Positions 22,318-33,384 of a stretch of 64,000 bases of DNA are shown in pieces (positions within the stretch are counted from its first letter, which is position 1; the number at the start of each line of letters is the position of its first letter). The position numbers and the translations under genes are program-made. The notes under the pieces are model-generated. The model ran no database searches. It was not told the origin of the DNA and saw only the letters and a program-made list of their open reading frames with translations. The stretch covers positions 136,236 through 200,235 of the forward strand of contig NQMI01000050.1 of NCBI GenBank assembly GCA_002270565.1. The letters run 5' to 3'. Source of the stretch: Stenocarpella maydis. Taxonomy: Eukaryota; Ascomycota; Sordariomycetes; Diaporthales; Diaporthaceae.

Positions 22318-24110
22318 GGTGGAGGTGAGGTAATATGGAGACCAAGCGTGATGTAAGCAGAAAAGTTGAGCGATCTCAGAGGTAGATGAACAAACGGAGT
22401 GTTGGAGTGTGGAAAACGTGGGTGTAGAAGACGGAGGGGTAGGAGATGGGTGTGTGGACCTGTAGGTGTGTAGCAGCCCGGCCTGTAGTTAATTTGTGTG
22501 TGGCAGCCCGGTCTGTAGGATATGGGTTTGTGGCAGCCCCGTCTTTAGAACATGGATGTGTAGGTGTGGATGTTCTAGGTATCTAGGTGTAGGACACAGC
22601 CGTGTAGGAGGTCCGAGGAGATAAAACATGCCCTCATGGGCTCACCCAGGTTCCAAAGCGACACTCTCAGGTATTATCCGCATGTGAGACCAGAGAGACT
22701 TTTCATGAGTCTTCTACAAGTTTGAGACCTGTATTTACACTTCAAATGCAAACAAGTGATTTGATCATGTGGCTTCCTTGCATTAATTCAACAAACACTT
22801 TCTTTACCGGTCAGTACTTTTGCTCCAGTGTACAAGTTGGTGTCCATAGCCAGACAGTAGGTTTAAGGGATCTGGTAGACAGCCAGGCGTAACTCCTCGA
22901 CCTATATCACATTGAGGACAGTCGTCACCACCTGAAAGAACAATATTTTTACTTTTCCAGAATACCCGCCAGTACAGAATATAAAGAGTGTCAAAGCTTC
23001 TTTTCCTGCTGCGTGTGTGAAGGACCTGAGAACTTTGGTCTGATTTTTTCTGGTCAAGGGCAGCTAACACGGGTATGGGATACTGCTCTCCAAATACCCT
23101 TCAAGTGATTCTCATCCTTTCAGAAGGGATGGATGAACTACAATGATGCACTACCTAGGTAGTATGAAATATGCAACGCGTTTGCAGCCACAAGTTGAAC
23201 ACGAATAGATATGGCTGAATTTTCCTGTGAGCAGCTTGCAAATGTATGCCGAGACCCAGGCACTTTTCGCGTAAATCAACTGCCTGGTCAGTCGAAAAGT
23301 ATGTTTGACGGGACAACGCGAAAATGAATAAATCGCGGCCAATCGCCTTTCTCGATGAAGTATCTATTCGTCCCAGCCCCTCAGGCTGAGTGAGACCAGA
23401 CGGTCCCTTTAGTACAGCTAGGACCTGATGTTGGTAAGTGCATTGCAGATAAAATTGACCAAGTTTTTATTCCTCCTGGATTTTCGTGTCCAAAATTTTA
23501 TTAGATAATGATCCACAAATGAAGCGGTTAGTCAAAACTCGATGCTCCTTTTGGCGACAGTTGTTCAACGGTCCAACTGATCCGGTTGATCGTATCAAGC
23601 CCCGTTGGAATTTGCACTGCTGCCACTGCAAATTATAAACAAGAAAGTGGAGCCTCCATCTCACCACCCACAAAATGATTGTCAGCCGGCCCAAGCCGTC
23701 CCAGGAAACTGTCAGTCTACTGTTGTTGGCACGCCTATGAGAAGTTCCTGAGCCGTCTGAATTACGAAAGTCGTTGGCGGAGCCTGCGGAAAACCAGGTG
23801 AGGCCATTAAATCATCAAACTTGCTGCTGAGATCTGCCTTGAGTAGAAACACCTGATAAAGTGTAGCGTGTGGGACGAACAGAGTTAGCCTGGGCAGCTT
23901 GATGTTCATGTGGCCGTCATCCAAAGAATTTGAAACAACTAGTAGCCCCGAAGGAGGCAACACTGCGGTGTGGAACTCAGCTCTGGCCAATTGTACTTAA
24001 CGACCTCGACCTGCCAAGAAGTGCCGTCGACGACATTCACCTTCTGCCGACGGCCATCGTTCAACGAATCTTATATGCCCCCCGCCCCCGAACGCCGACC
24101 GCTTGCCACC
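22318..24110. other. Intergenic region with minisatellite
   Basis: The first 300 bases are G/T-rich and hold a three-copy 30-bp tandem repeat (22466-22555). A perfect 14-bp palindrome ACTACCTAGGTAGT lies at 23150-23163. No gene is supported; a minus-strand frame at 23712-23990 lacks an ATG start. Confidence 0.5.
22466..22555. repeat. Tandem repeat, 3 x 30 bp
   Basis: Copies at 22466-22495, 22496-22525 and 22526-22555 share the core TGTGGCAGCCCGGTCTGTAG with a few substitutions. It lies about 150 bp upstream of the TPR-SET start codon, so it is in that gene's promoter or leader. Confidence 0.85.
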
Positions 24111-25262
24111 ATGAGCGCCGACACTCACGCAGAGCTTGAACACAACGCAACGCGACGACACATGGCTATGTCAACAATGACCTGGATTGCGGCCATGACC
24201 AGCAAGGTGAGGGAGCTCGCACTCGGTGCTGGTGGTGGCGGGAAGGCGAATGCTGCCGCGGGAGAGGCGGCTGCCACCAAGCGCAGCTTCGAGCTGGGCA
24301 AATCAACATCACTCGACGTGGTGGCCGCTGCTTTCGAGTACCAGCGTCGACCGTTTGATATGCTTCCCCCGGAACTCCGAGAGCAGATCTGGGACTTCGC
24401 ACTGGCCAACGTCTCGCCCGGGATCTACTTCTTCCACGAGCAGGACCTCCAGAGCGGGGATGCCTACGATGCCGAAGACCCCCGCTGGAGGGTTATCCTA
24501 CCGCTTCCGACCATCCTGCACCTGTGCAGGGAGTCGAGGGGCCATGCCAAGCGCAATATGTCGTTCACGTGGGCGAGGACAAAGCGCGGAGAGCCTCTTC
24601 AGGCCCCCTGCCGGCAGTTCAACCCAGACATCGACGCAGCCTACCTTTCCTCGAAGACGGTCGACCAGCTGTACAACAGCATCCACGACCCGGCAGAGAC
24701 CGTCCCATTCATGGAGATCCGGCAGCTGGCACTGGAGTCGCGGTGCCTCTGCAACGCGCAGTGGCCGCGTTTCGCCAGGCTGCTTTCTCGCCTTGGCACC
24801 CCCAACGTCCTGCCCAACCTGGAGGTCATATCTGTCATCCTGGGGCGGGCATGGATACGGGAGGTGTCCCCGGCCGGCCGGCGCTGGTATGGCGAGGGGC
24901 CGCTCACGTTCCCTCCAGGGATGAGCAGGGACGAGTACTCGGACGGGGTGGCCGAGGAGCTGCACGACTGGCTCGAGATGGTGGAGCCGCCCTTCAAGCT
25001 CCGCTCTCGTGCTGGCATCTGGGGGCCGGAGCTGGTTCCTGGCGATCCGAGCTCTAGAAGGGATATTGAGGAGATATGTTGGATGTTTCAGGACCAGATG
25101 ATACCTCTCCAGGAAGACGAGGCTCAGACAAACGAACGTGAGAGACAATCCCGGCTGGAAGTCGGGCCGTTCAGGGAAGTGGTTCTGAGTGCGGAGGAAT
25201 TCCGAAAGAGGTGGCCTGCAAATGTGAACTTCATGGAATTGGTCGTGGCCAAGTACTGCTGA
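24111..25262 (+). CDS. 2EXR domain protein (fungal F-box-like family)
   Basis: Single exon, 383 aa from ATG 24111, chosen for its GCCACCATG context; the frame is open from 23970 with earlier ATGs that would add 47 less conserved residues. After a short Ala/Gly-rich stretch the 2EXR signature appears: YQRRPFDMLPPELREQIWDFAL. A cysteine-centred motif LPLPTILHLCRESR follows, as is usual in this large family of Pezizomycotina. The C-terminal half is charged and includes EVISVILGRAW and the ending ANVNFMELVVAK. No function is established for most members. The N-terminal part resembles an F-box, so a role in protein-protein contacts is possible. Confidence 0.85.
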   Translation: MSADTHAELEHNATRRHMAMSTMTWIAAMTSKVRELALGAGGGGKANAAAGEAAATKRSFELGKSTSLDVVAAAFEYQRRPFDMLPPELREQIWDFALANVSPGIYFFHEQDLQSGDAYDAEDPRWRVILPLPTILHLCRESRGHAKRNMSFTWARTKRGEPLQAPCRQFNPDIDAAYLSSKTVDQLYNSIHDPAETVPFMEIRQLALESRCLCNAQWPRFARLLSRLGTPNVLPNLEVISVILGRAWIREVSPAGRRWYGEGPLTFPPGMSRDEYSDGVAEELHDWLEMVEPPFKLRSRAGIWGPELVPGDPSSRRDIEEICWMFQDQMIPLQEDEAQTNERERQSRLEVGPFREVVLSAEEFRKRWPANVNFMELVVAKYC

Positions 25263-25564
25263 AATAACTTCCAAAGGCTTTGTTTACCTGCGGAAACTCT
25301 CTCCCCGCCATATGTGTCAGCTGTTTCAATGTTCTCTTTGGACGGCAGAACTGGCTAGAGAGCCATATTGAGTCTGAATAATTACGATTAATTGTTGCTT
25401 AAAAATCATCGGAGAACATCTGAGATCTGTCCTCCCTTGTTAAAGGCAGATGGCTTTTAAGTCGACCACAGACACAGTTTGCCTTCGCGGAACAGTCTCC
25501 ATAGGTGCCTACCAAGTGTTGAACAGAATGCCGCCCCTAACCCTGAAACCAAGCGTGTCCTGCG
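25263..25564. other. Intergenic region up to the LTR element
   Basis: 3' flank of the 2EXR gene. It contains CCCTAACCCT at about 25546, too short to call telomeric. Nothing else is seen. Confidence 0.4.
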
Positions 25565-25569
25565 CTTAT

Positions 25570-25707
25570 TGTGGAACGGAAAAAACGAGTATATTCAGAA
25601 GGTCCGTTATCTAGAAACTAAATGTTGCTCTAGAACAGCGATACGTGGCATTTAAGTAGTGCCTAGCGCATTAACTGTCAAGCACGTAGTGCATTTCAGG
25701 TTCCACA
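25570..25707 (-). repeat. LTR, left copy
   Basis: 138 bp with 8-bp inverted ends TGTGGAAC/GTTCCACA. Relative to the minus-strand element this is the 3' LTR. The adjoining interior (minus strand, reading into it) is purine-rich (GGAGATCGGGGGTG), as expected for a polypurine tract. Confidence 0.9.
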
Positions 25708-27047
25708 CACCCCCGATCTCCGTGGGCGTTACCCACAAAGATTACCATCCTTATCATCATCAAAATCATAGTGTTTTTAGGCTTTAAGAGGGCCCCCAGC
25801 CGTCACCATAAGGTCTTCACGCCCCATCTAATAGCTCATCAGCCAAGGTTATCCAATAGTTATAGCTAAGGTTAATTCCAAATGTAAACAAAAGAAATTA
25901 GGCTGTAATTACTCCAGGGTACTTAACTTCTTTACCACCCCCTAGAGCTATGCAGACTTCGCTCTATTTAGGGTCTTCCAAGCGCTTAAGGATTTCCTTC
26001 CTCCGGCTCTCACTAGGAGGACGAAATGTTCCTTCTAAATAGTCCTTCTTGATTTCTCCATTTAGAGCGTATTTAATAAATAAGTAACGCTTAGGTTCCC
26101 AGTTATGCGACTTACTATAAGGGCAGTTAAACTTTCCCAAGGGCGTTCTTCTAACAAGAGTTGTATATACATTAAATGAGCGTTCCAGATTAGCTTTAAT
26201 AAGCGCTATAAATCAATATATATAGTCATTTAGCTTTAGCCCTTAAGGGAGTCCCAGGGTATTAATCTTCATGATTTCATCCACTTATCCGCGCACCCAG
26301 GCGGCCTGATAATGGGTTCCTATAGCATAAAGGAAATCTAGGGAAGCCTTAGGTTTATTAAGGACTTCATAAAGTTTATATACTTTAGCATTAAGGAATG
26401 CTAATTAATAGCATAGTAACCAAGCTTTAAGACCAGTACCCTGAAGTCTAGCCTTATGGAGTGTATTAAGGTATTCATTTCTAACTATAATAATAGTGCT
26501 TGCCTCTATAGGAGCTATAAGGTCTTATAAAGTCTTAATAAGTACTTAGGTTGGGTAACCATCATTTTAATTTCCTGAAATTTATATAGCTGCCATGAGA
26601 AGGGATTTTTTAACGTGCGCTTTAATCTATTGATTTAGAGCATTTAGCCCCTTCACCTTATACGCTTAGTAGGCTACTTTTAAAGGGTAGTCCTTTCGGG
26701 ACTCCTCAAATTAGTCTTTAAGAGCCTTATCGCATATTATAGTAAGCGTTAGGGCTGCCGGGGCAGGGCCGCACTCGGAATCTTGGGCAGCAGCTTTCCA
26801 TTAGGCATATAAGACCTCATATATATCAGCTCATCGCTTATTTTCTTCATTAATAATGGCTTCAAGCATTAGCGGCTCGGAAATTGCTACTGAAGTATAT
26901 TTAGTATTTAAGTTAGGGTTGATTTAGTCCTATAGCCCTTATGCTTAGGCATTAAATCTCAATAGGGCTAGAAATAAGGGCCACATACGGCGGTTAAATA
27001 TAAGGGACATATTAGCGATAGCTTCAAAAAAAAAAGAAAGAGGAAAT

Positions 27048-27068
27048 TAGGCAAACCGGGCTTATAAC
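27048..27068 (-). other. Candidate primer-binding site of the LTR element
   Basis: On the minus strand, directly after the LTR, the sequence reads TAGTTATAAGCCCGG. Undoing two G-to-A changes gives a stretch complementary to GGGCTCATAACCA, the anticodon region of eukaryotic initiator tRNA-Met. Copia-type elements prime from exactly such a tRNA half-molecule. The orientation and family call rest on this. Confidence 0.55.
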
Positions 27069-27206
27069 TATGGAATGGAAAAAATGAGTGTATTCAGAAG
27101 GTCCATTATCTAGAAACTAGACGTTGCTCTAGAATAGCGATACGTGGCATTTAAGTAGTGCCTAGTGCATTGACTGTCAAGCACGTAGTGCGTTTCAGGT
27201 TCCACA
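27069..27206 (-). repeat. LTR, right copy
   Basis: 138 bp, same length as the left copy and about 92% identical. Its left end reads TATGGAAT instead of TGTGGAAC, two RIP-type transitions. It is the 5' LTR in the minus orientation. Confidence 0.9.
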
Positions 27207-27211
27207 CTTAT

Positions 27212-27515
27212 AAAAGCTTCTTTCATTTGTTTTGTTCTTTTCTAGAAACTTAGACCTTAAGGCGAGTTTACTTCTACGAATTCAGAGTGCTCAGGACACA
27301 TGGCTGTTCCACACCAAGCGGTTTTACAGTTACAAAGGCTTCACAGGACCATCCACATGCAGGTGCCTGCTTTTGAACAAGAGAGTGATATATCAGTCAG
27401 ACAAACCAAAGCCGGGCGAAACGCACTTCAACCTCATTTACTTCACCTCCAGTTCTACAGCATCGCCTACCCTTCTGGTCCACTGTTATCCCGAAAGCCA
27501 CCGGCCAGCACGACG
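27212..27515. other. Region between LTR element and RNA-ligase relic
   Basis: Open in one plus frame from 27232 but without recognisable protein similarity. Probably 5' flank of the relic gene, cut by the retroelement insertion. Confidence 0.35.
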
Positions 27516-28149
27516 ATGGCTCGCAAGACGTACCGCAGCAAGCTCGCCCCAGTGCGACGAGTCTCACGAGTTGAGCTTCTCCCCGTCCGGTGAGACGGAG
27601 GAGGTCGTCATGGCCGACGACTGGCCTGTCGTCGCGGAGAAGGGCCTGTTTTCTGTGGGCCAGCACGTCCTGTACTTTGCCCTCGACTCCGTTTATCCGT
27701 TGGAAGCCAAGGGCTACGAGGCTTAAATCCTCTCTTTATCTCCTGTCAAGCTGTTCGGGAAGGGGGGCTTGGTCGTACAGACCGTCAAGCACGAAGGCCA
27801 CATCTGACAGGGAATGGCGTTCTCCTTGGACGATAGCGCATTATCGAGTTTATGGAAGACTCCAAAGTCAGGAAGTGGAGCGCGTTTTGTGAGTACACTG
27901 ACACTTAATGCAGGACAATTTGGTGCACAGAAAGACGGAGAATCCATAGACCCCAATGATGAAGGCATGATCCTCGGATAATCTGCAGACTTCCTCCCTT
28001 CGATCGAATGCGAGCATGCACGAGACACTCCCAACCTGTGGGAGATGCATCGCGATAGCGAGTTTCAGATCGTAGAGATGCTCGATGGCATTCCGATGAT
28101 CTCTGAAGCGAAAGGGGCTTATCTTCAGGGATCTGAACCTTTGATTTAG
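27516..28149 (+). pseudogene. Decayed RNA-ligase-like gene (nucleotidyltransferase superfamily)
   Basis: The reading begins at ATG 27516 (MARKTYRSKLAPVRRVSRVE) and continues, after a frameshift near 27590, in one frame to 28149. Recognisable blocks follow in family order. WPVVAEKGLFSVGQHVLYFA is the beta-strand lead-in of RNA-ligase-like proteins. VQTVKHEGHI-stop-QGMAFSLDD matches the usual SQG block with Ser codon TCA changed to TGA. EFQIVEMLDGIPM is the motif I region, where the active-site Lys of KxDG is Met. In-frame stops are at 27724, 27805, 27979 and 28147. The frameshift, the stops and the lost lysine make it a pseudogene. It lies about 300 bp from an LTR element. Family identification is from pattern memory, not a search. 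Confidence 0.6.
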
Positions 28150-29340
28150 CTTCAAGGTCATGGCCAATGACTGATTGTTGGACCAGACGGAAGATTGCCA
28201 AACCGGCCAGGTCCAGTGGATTGCTACTGGCAGATGGCGCACAGCTGGCCAGCATCATGGGCAGGTGGCAGATTTCTCGGGTGGGGCCCGCCCAAGCTCT
28301 GCATTGAATGTTACTTCAGCAAATCTCGACTCTCAATTTTCTACAGGCTAATCTGCCCTTCCTCATCGTCACTCTCGATACCGCATAGGATATCACGACG
28401 GCAAGCCACAACGAAACGCATGCATGACAAACATTCTTTGTGATATCACCATCCAAGGCAGGTCGCTTTTCTCTTTACAGTGTTGATCAAAACCCAGCAC
28501 GCAGCCTGTTCGAGCCGTCTACTCGCACCAATCTCTCCTCCACGAGTCGCCCTTCCGGGGTGGCCTCTCGGTCCCGACGCGTTTTGCATGGGGGCCATAG
28601 GGGAAGCCGGCATATTGGACACGGGCACCGGTCTCTGATTGATTGTCCCGGAACAACTGCAAGAACAAACCTCACTGGACCATCATAGTCCTCGCCTGTG
28701 GCCATCTGCTTCCACCCGGGCGAGGCTCCTAGAGCTCCTACATGTCCCCGTTCCGACCTCCGTTTGGCATGCTGGCATGGCGCAGCCTGCCTGCGCTGTC
28801 TTGTTGTCCGTAGGAATAGAGTGGTGAGCCGTGGGATGGCAGCCGTTGCACCTTCAGATCGATGTAGGTGCAGCCAGGTGCAGCCAGGTGCAGCTTAGTG
28901 TACTCGGTAGCCAACATGATGGGGCTGATCAGGATGGTTTGCTGCCTGTGCTGATGCGTGGCACCCCTAGGCGTAACGCGGTGGGAGTACATAACACTAA
29001 GCCCACATGGTTGGTCTGGCCTAGTCTATTGGTGAGCGAGTTTGCTTTCTCGACGAGCAGTCGGATCACGGCCGACTGCACCACTGACGGCAAGTTACGT
29101 CATGGTCTGTTCCAGACAATTGACACATGCACATGTCGCGCTGCACATCTGATCTGACATCGTCTTGAGAACTCCCTGATCTCTTGGCACTGTAGATTCC
29201 TTCTTGCTTCCTGTATTTATTGCCTTTCCTGTAATTCCTCCCAGTGCCGTCCTGCATACTTCTTTTTCCGGCGGAATTATCCTTCCAGGCCTTCGTATCA
29301 CGCGATCGGCATCGACCCCCCCCCCCGGGCATCCTACGAG
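28150..29340. other. Intergenic region
   Basis: 1.2 kb without a supported gene. A 10-bp unit (GGTGCAGCCA) is repeated almost three times at 28867-28894. A C-run (about 29318-29327) lies just upstream of the malic enzyme start. Confidence 0.45.
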
Positions 29341-31387
29341 ATGATCCCTCAAGAAAAGAAGTCCAAATATGGACATCTGCCTCTCAGCACGACCGGCCCT
29401 CTTGAGTGTGCCCTCACCGGCACCACCCTGCTGAACCACTCCTTCTTCAACAAGGGCTCTGCCCATACGAAGGAGGAGCGCCAGGCCTTCAACTTGACCG
29501 GTCTCCTCCCCCAGAGTGTCCAGACCCTGGAACAGCAAGCCCACCGCGCATACGAGCAATACTCCACACGCCCTGATGCCCTGGCCAAAAACACCTTCAT
29601 GACCTCCCTGAAGGAGCAGAACCAAGTCTTGTTCTACAGGGTGAGACTCCTGCCTTGCCACAGAGTGTCTGCTGTCGGCACACTTTCTGACTTGTGAAAG
29701 CTTCTCTATGACCACCTGGAGGAGATGTTCAGCGTCATCTACACGCCAACAGAGGGCGATGCCATCCAGAATTATTCCCGGCTGTTCCGGCGCCCCGAGG
29801 GCTGCTTCCTGAACATCAACGATGCGGACCGTGTCCACCACGACCTGGCACAATGGGGCCGTCCCGAAGACATCGACTACATTGTCGTCACCGGTATGTC
29901 TAGTCCCACCCTGGCCCCGTTCCGTACAGGACCACTCCGCTGAGCCGCCACCAGATGGCGAGGAAATCCTGGGCATCGGTGATCAGGGCTGCGGTGGTAT
30001 TCTCATCTCCATAGCCAAGCTCGTGCTCACCACACTGTGTGCTGGTGTCCACCCCAACCGGACCCTGCCGGTGGTCCTGGACTGCGGAACAGACAACGAG
30101 AAATTCCTCAACGACGATTTGTATCTTGGTCTCCGATCCAAACGCATTCGCGGCGAACGCTATGACAAGTTTGTGGACTCGTTCGTCCAGTCCGCACGGG
30201 AGCTCTATCCGCGCGCATACATCCACTTCGAGGATTTTGGACTTGATAACGGTGAGCTTTGTGCCCCTCTCGTTTGGATGCCGTCCGTTTCTGACCTTGA
30301 ATGGGCAGCACGGCGCCTGCTTGACTTGTACAGCCCCAAGGCCCCCTGCTTCAATGACGATATCCAGGGAACGGGCTGTGTAACGCTGGCTGCTATCCTG
30401 TCTGGTCTCCATGTTTCGCAGCAGAAGCTGAGCGAAATGCGGGTGGTCATCTTTGGCTCTGGTTCAGCTGGGTGTGGTATTGCTGATCAGATCCGAGATG
30501 CAATTGCCACAGAAAGTGGAGTTGGCAAAGAGGACGCTGCAAAGCAGCTGTGGTGGGTCTTGCCCTTAGTCTCTTGCCCCCTGAGGTTTATGACGGCCTG
30601 ACCATGTGTACTCAGGCTCCTCGACAAGCCAGGTCTGCTCACGACCGAGACCCCTCTCAACAAGGCACAGAAGTTATTCGCCAGATCCAAGGAAGAGTGG
30701 GATGGCAAGTCGACTGACCTGTTGGCGGTCATCAAAGAGGTCAAACCGAACGTCCTCATCGGTACCTCGACAAAACCAGGCGCCTTCACCGAGGATGTCA
30801 TCAAGGAGATGGCTTCTCATGTCGACCGCCCGATCATAATGCCGCTCTCTAACCCAACCCGCCTACACGAGGCCGTGCCAGAGGACATCCTCAAGTGGAC
30901 CGAAGGCCGCGCCCTGGTAGCTACTGGGTCTCCTTTTGACCCGGTGAAGGGACCCTGGGGCAAGGACGGCGAGGAGATCACGATCAAGGTGGCAGAATGC
31001 AACAACAGCGTCGTGTTCCCCGGGATAGGGCTCGGGGCGGTCCTCTCTAGGTCGAAGCTCGTCAACGACAAGATGCTGGTGGCAGCAGTCGAGGCTGTGG
31101 CGGAAATGTCACCGGCGCTAAAAGACAACACGGCGCCGTTGCTGCCTGACGTGGCCATAGTACGGGATGTCAGCGTCAACGTCGCCAGCAAGGTCATCCG
31201 CGCCGCGGTGAATGACGGGCTGGCCACAGAGAAGGGGATACCCGACAACGACGACGACGTCAGAGAGTGGATCCGGGAGCAGATGTGGAACCCGGAGTAC
31301 CGACCGCTCAAGTACGTGCCGAAGAACAAGGCAAGTCGCCAGGCCAAGGGACATCTGAAGATGGTGGGCACCCTGGAGGACGAGTAG
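29341..31387 (+). CDS. Malic enzyme (malate oxidoreductase, decarboxylating)
   Basis: Five exons, 29341-29640, 29701-29893, 29955-30251, 30309-30552 and 30616-31387, giving 601 aa. It converts L-malate to pyruvate and CO2 while reducing NAD(P)+. The N-terminal malic domain has FYRLLYDHLEEMFSVIYTPTEG with the catalytic Tyr. GIGDQGCGGILISIAK and LDCGTDN follow, then the metal-binding stretch FEDF and FNDDIQGTG. The NAD(P)-binding fold reads VVIFGSGSAGCGIADQI, and the C-terminus has MPLSNPT and VFPGIGLGAV. Length and motifs match fungal malic enzymes. There is no evident mitochondrial presequence, so a cytosolic location and a role in lipogenic NADPH supply are possible; cofactor choice is not settled by sequence. 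Confidence 0.95.
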
Positions 31388-31501
31388 AGGTGTTCCCCTG
31401 CCTGGGGTATGTACAAGTTGATTTCTCTGCACAGAATACTGTCTAGAATCTTATATCCATGCCCCCCCCCTACCTTACTAATTAATATTATCACGCCCAC
31501 C

Positions 31502-33310
31502 TCACGCGAGCTCAAGCTCCAACACGATGTTTGGCGTCTCGGTGCTTCCGGCTGGCATCACGTAGGTGAAGTTCCAGAACTCGAACCCGTGGGTAGGATC
31601 GCACGAGCCGCCGTTGAGACCGCAGAAGGCGACCTCGTGGCTGGGGTCGACCGTCCCGCTGACATTGACGTTGAGCCCCATGACATCACTCCAGTCCAGC
31701 ACGTTCCTCTTCTGGCCGAGCGGGTTCGCCGCGATGATGAAGGTGAAGACGCTGCTCTCGTTGCCCCTGGGGTACGTCAGCTCGAGGCGGTACGGCGCCA
31801 CGTCTGCCTGCATGGCGGGCTCGGTGGCCCAGTACGAGAACCACCCGACGGTGCCGTCGGCCCGCAGCCACTGCGCCACGGCGGGGGCCCACTGCTGTGG
31901 GTTGATGGACGCGCCGCCCACGACGGTCTGGTCGAAGCTCTCGGCGCCGACGGTGAGGCTCTCCCCGATCCAGCTGCTGATGTTGCGCGCGGCCAGGTCA
32001 TAGGGCGGCGAGTAGGCCTGGGCCGCGTACGCGTGCTCGCCGGGGAACGCGGCCAGCTTGTCGACGACGGCGTCCGGGACGAGGGTGTGGTGGTACGGCA
32101 TAATGGCCGAGAGCAGCGGGGCGATCTCGAAGTCGTCGGCGTGGGTGGTGGCCCAGGCCGGGGTGCGCCCGCCCCTGGCGGCGGTGTTGATGCCCGGGGC
32201 GCGGTCGGGGCCGACGAGGGACCAGATGTAGAGGTTCAGGATGCCAATGTACAGGTTCATGTCCCAGCCGTAGGTGCGGTCCCAGGGCCCAGCGAGGTTG
32301 CGCAGGTTGGCGTTGTACAGGTCGCCGATGCTGGTCCAGACGTCGGCCACCATGCGGGCGCCGTTCTCGCCCATGAGCGAGGGGGACTCGTCGCCGGCGC
32401 CGGGCATGTACTTTGCCCAGAGCGTCAGGGCGAAGAGGCTGACGCCGGCGTAGGTGGCCGAGTTGAACTCGGACAGGGTGCCGTTGCGGTCGAAGAGGTC
32501 GAGGATCTCGCGGGCGTAGGCCTCGCCGGCGGCCGTCATGTTGCTGTCGTTGAGCTTGCGGCCGGTCCAGCCCGAGGCCACGGCGCGCATGAGGGACGGG
32601 TTCGAGTAGGCCGGGTACAGGTTGTCGCCGTCGACGCCGCCGACGCGGTAGCTGTCGCCGATGGTGTTGTTGCGCATGCTCTCCAGGATGAGGGTCCTTA
32701 CCGGCGCGGGGAGGAGGTGGCCGTACTCCTCGTAGATGACGATGAGCGTGGTGCCGATGAAGCCCCGCCAGTTGGGGTCCCAGGAGTTGTAGATCTAAGG
32801 TGCGTGTCAGCGGGCGGTGATGGCCTGTGGGGGGTCTGGGGGCGGAGATGGCGGCATACGTCCTCTGGATACCATTCTGTGCCGACTGTAGGCTCCTCGG
32901 GATACTTTGTGTAATCACCGAACCTAGAGGCCCCGGCCAGGTTAGCAGGAGCGGCATACAGACATGCCCTCGGCACCGTGTCGTGGGCCTCCATACCATT
33001 GAACGCTGACATTCTTCTGCTGGTCGCCAATGACATTCGTGATGATCTTGACGGCGTTGTCCACGTCGTCTCCTTGGTTCCGACGCAGCAGTCCCGCGGC
33101 ATACCACACTGTCGACCGGGTCTCGTGCTTCCCGGCGGCGAGGGGGTAGTAGAAGTACCACAGGTAGCCGGCGTCGGGGTCATAGATCTGGTCGAGGAAG
33201 CCCATTGACTGGTCGAACATGTCGTCCACGTAGGCCGTCGTGTTGGCGGCCAGGGCGGACGCGCCGCTCACGGCGAGGGCTGCACCGAGGATTGCGCGAG
33301 GCCACAGCAT
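31502..33310 (-). CDS. Large secreted protein of unknown function, alpha-toroid glycosidase-like
   Basis: Three exons, 33310-32997, 32923-32860 and 32794-31502, giving 556 aa. Residues 1 to about 21 are a signal peptide (MLWPRAILGAALAVSGASAL). Several N-glycosylation sequons (NTT, NVS, NMT, NGT, NIS, NES, NFT) fit secretion. The central part has repeated aromatic helices (GYLWYFYYPLAAGKHETRS, TEWYPEDIYNSWDPNWRG, TYGWDMNLYIGILNLYIW), reminiscent of six-hairpin sugar-active proteins. I do not recognise a named family and see no certain catalytic pair. Splicing is well supported: intron 1 creates QWFGDYTKYPEEP and intron 2 YPEDIYNSW. A long opposite-strand frame here is a shadow of its GC-rich codons. 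A TATAAAA box lies about 70 bp upstream. Confidence 0.85.
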
Positions 33311-33377
33311 CTTGACGGTTCAGTCCCTGGGCATGATGCATTTCCCAAGCGACGACGCCCTGGCGGTCCGGCCTCCC

Positions 33378-33384
33378 TTTTATA
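33378..33384 (-). promoter_or_regulatory. TATA box of the 33.3-kb gene
   Basis: TATAAAA on the minus strand, about 68-74 bp upstream of the start codon at 33310. Confidence 0.5.

Larger units (their letters stand above)
25565..27211 (-). mobile_element. Small copia-like LTR retroelement (TRIM-like), RIP-mutated, with 5-bp target duplication
   Basis: The element proper spans 25570-27206 (1637 bp). Two direct terminal repeats of 138 bp (25570-25707 and 27069-27206) begin TGTGGAAC and end GTTCCACA in the left copy. The same 5 bases, CTTAT, flank it at 25565-25569 and 27207-27211, a perfect target-site duplication. The LTRs differ at 11 sites, all transitions. On the minus strand the sequence next to the LTR looks like a primer-binding site matching an initiator-Met tRNA half, as copia elements use. 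The 1.36-kb interior is AT-rich and stop-laden with no recognisable gag or pol, so the element is non-autonomous or an internally deleted copy. Confidence 0.9.

Noticed and set aside
23712..23990. Minus-strand small gene
   Set aside because: The frame begins at TTG with no ATG nearby and shows no recognisable family.
31409..32914. Plus-strand open frame of 501 codons
   Set aside because: It lies opposite the spliced secreted-protein gene, is rich in Val/Gly/Ala/Arg and lacks domains; it is a codon-bias shadow.
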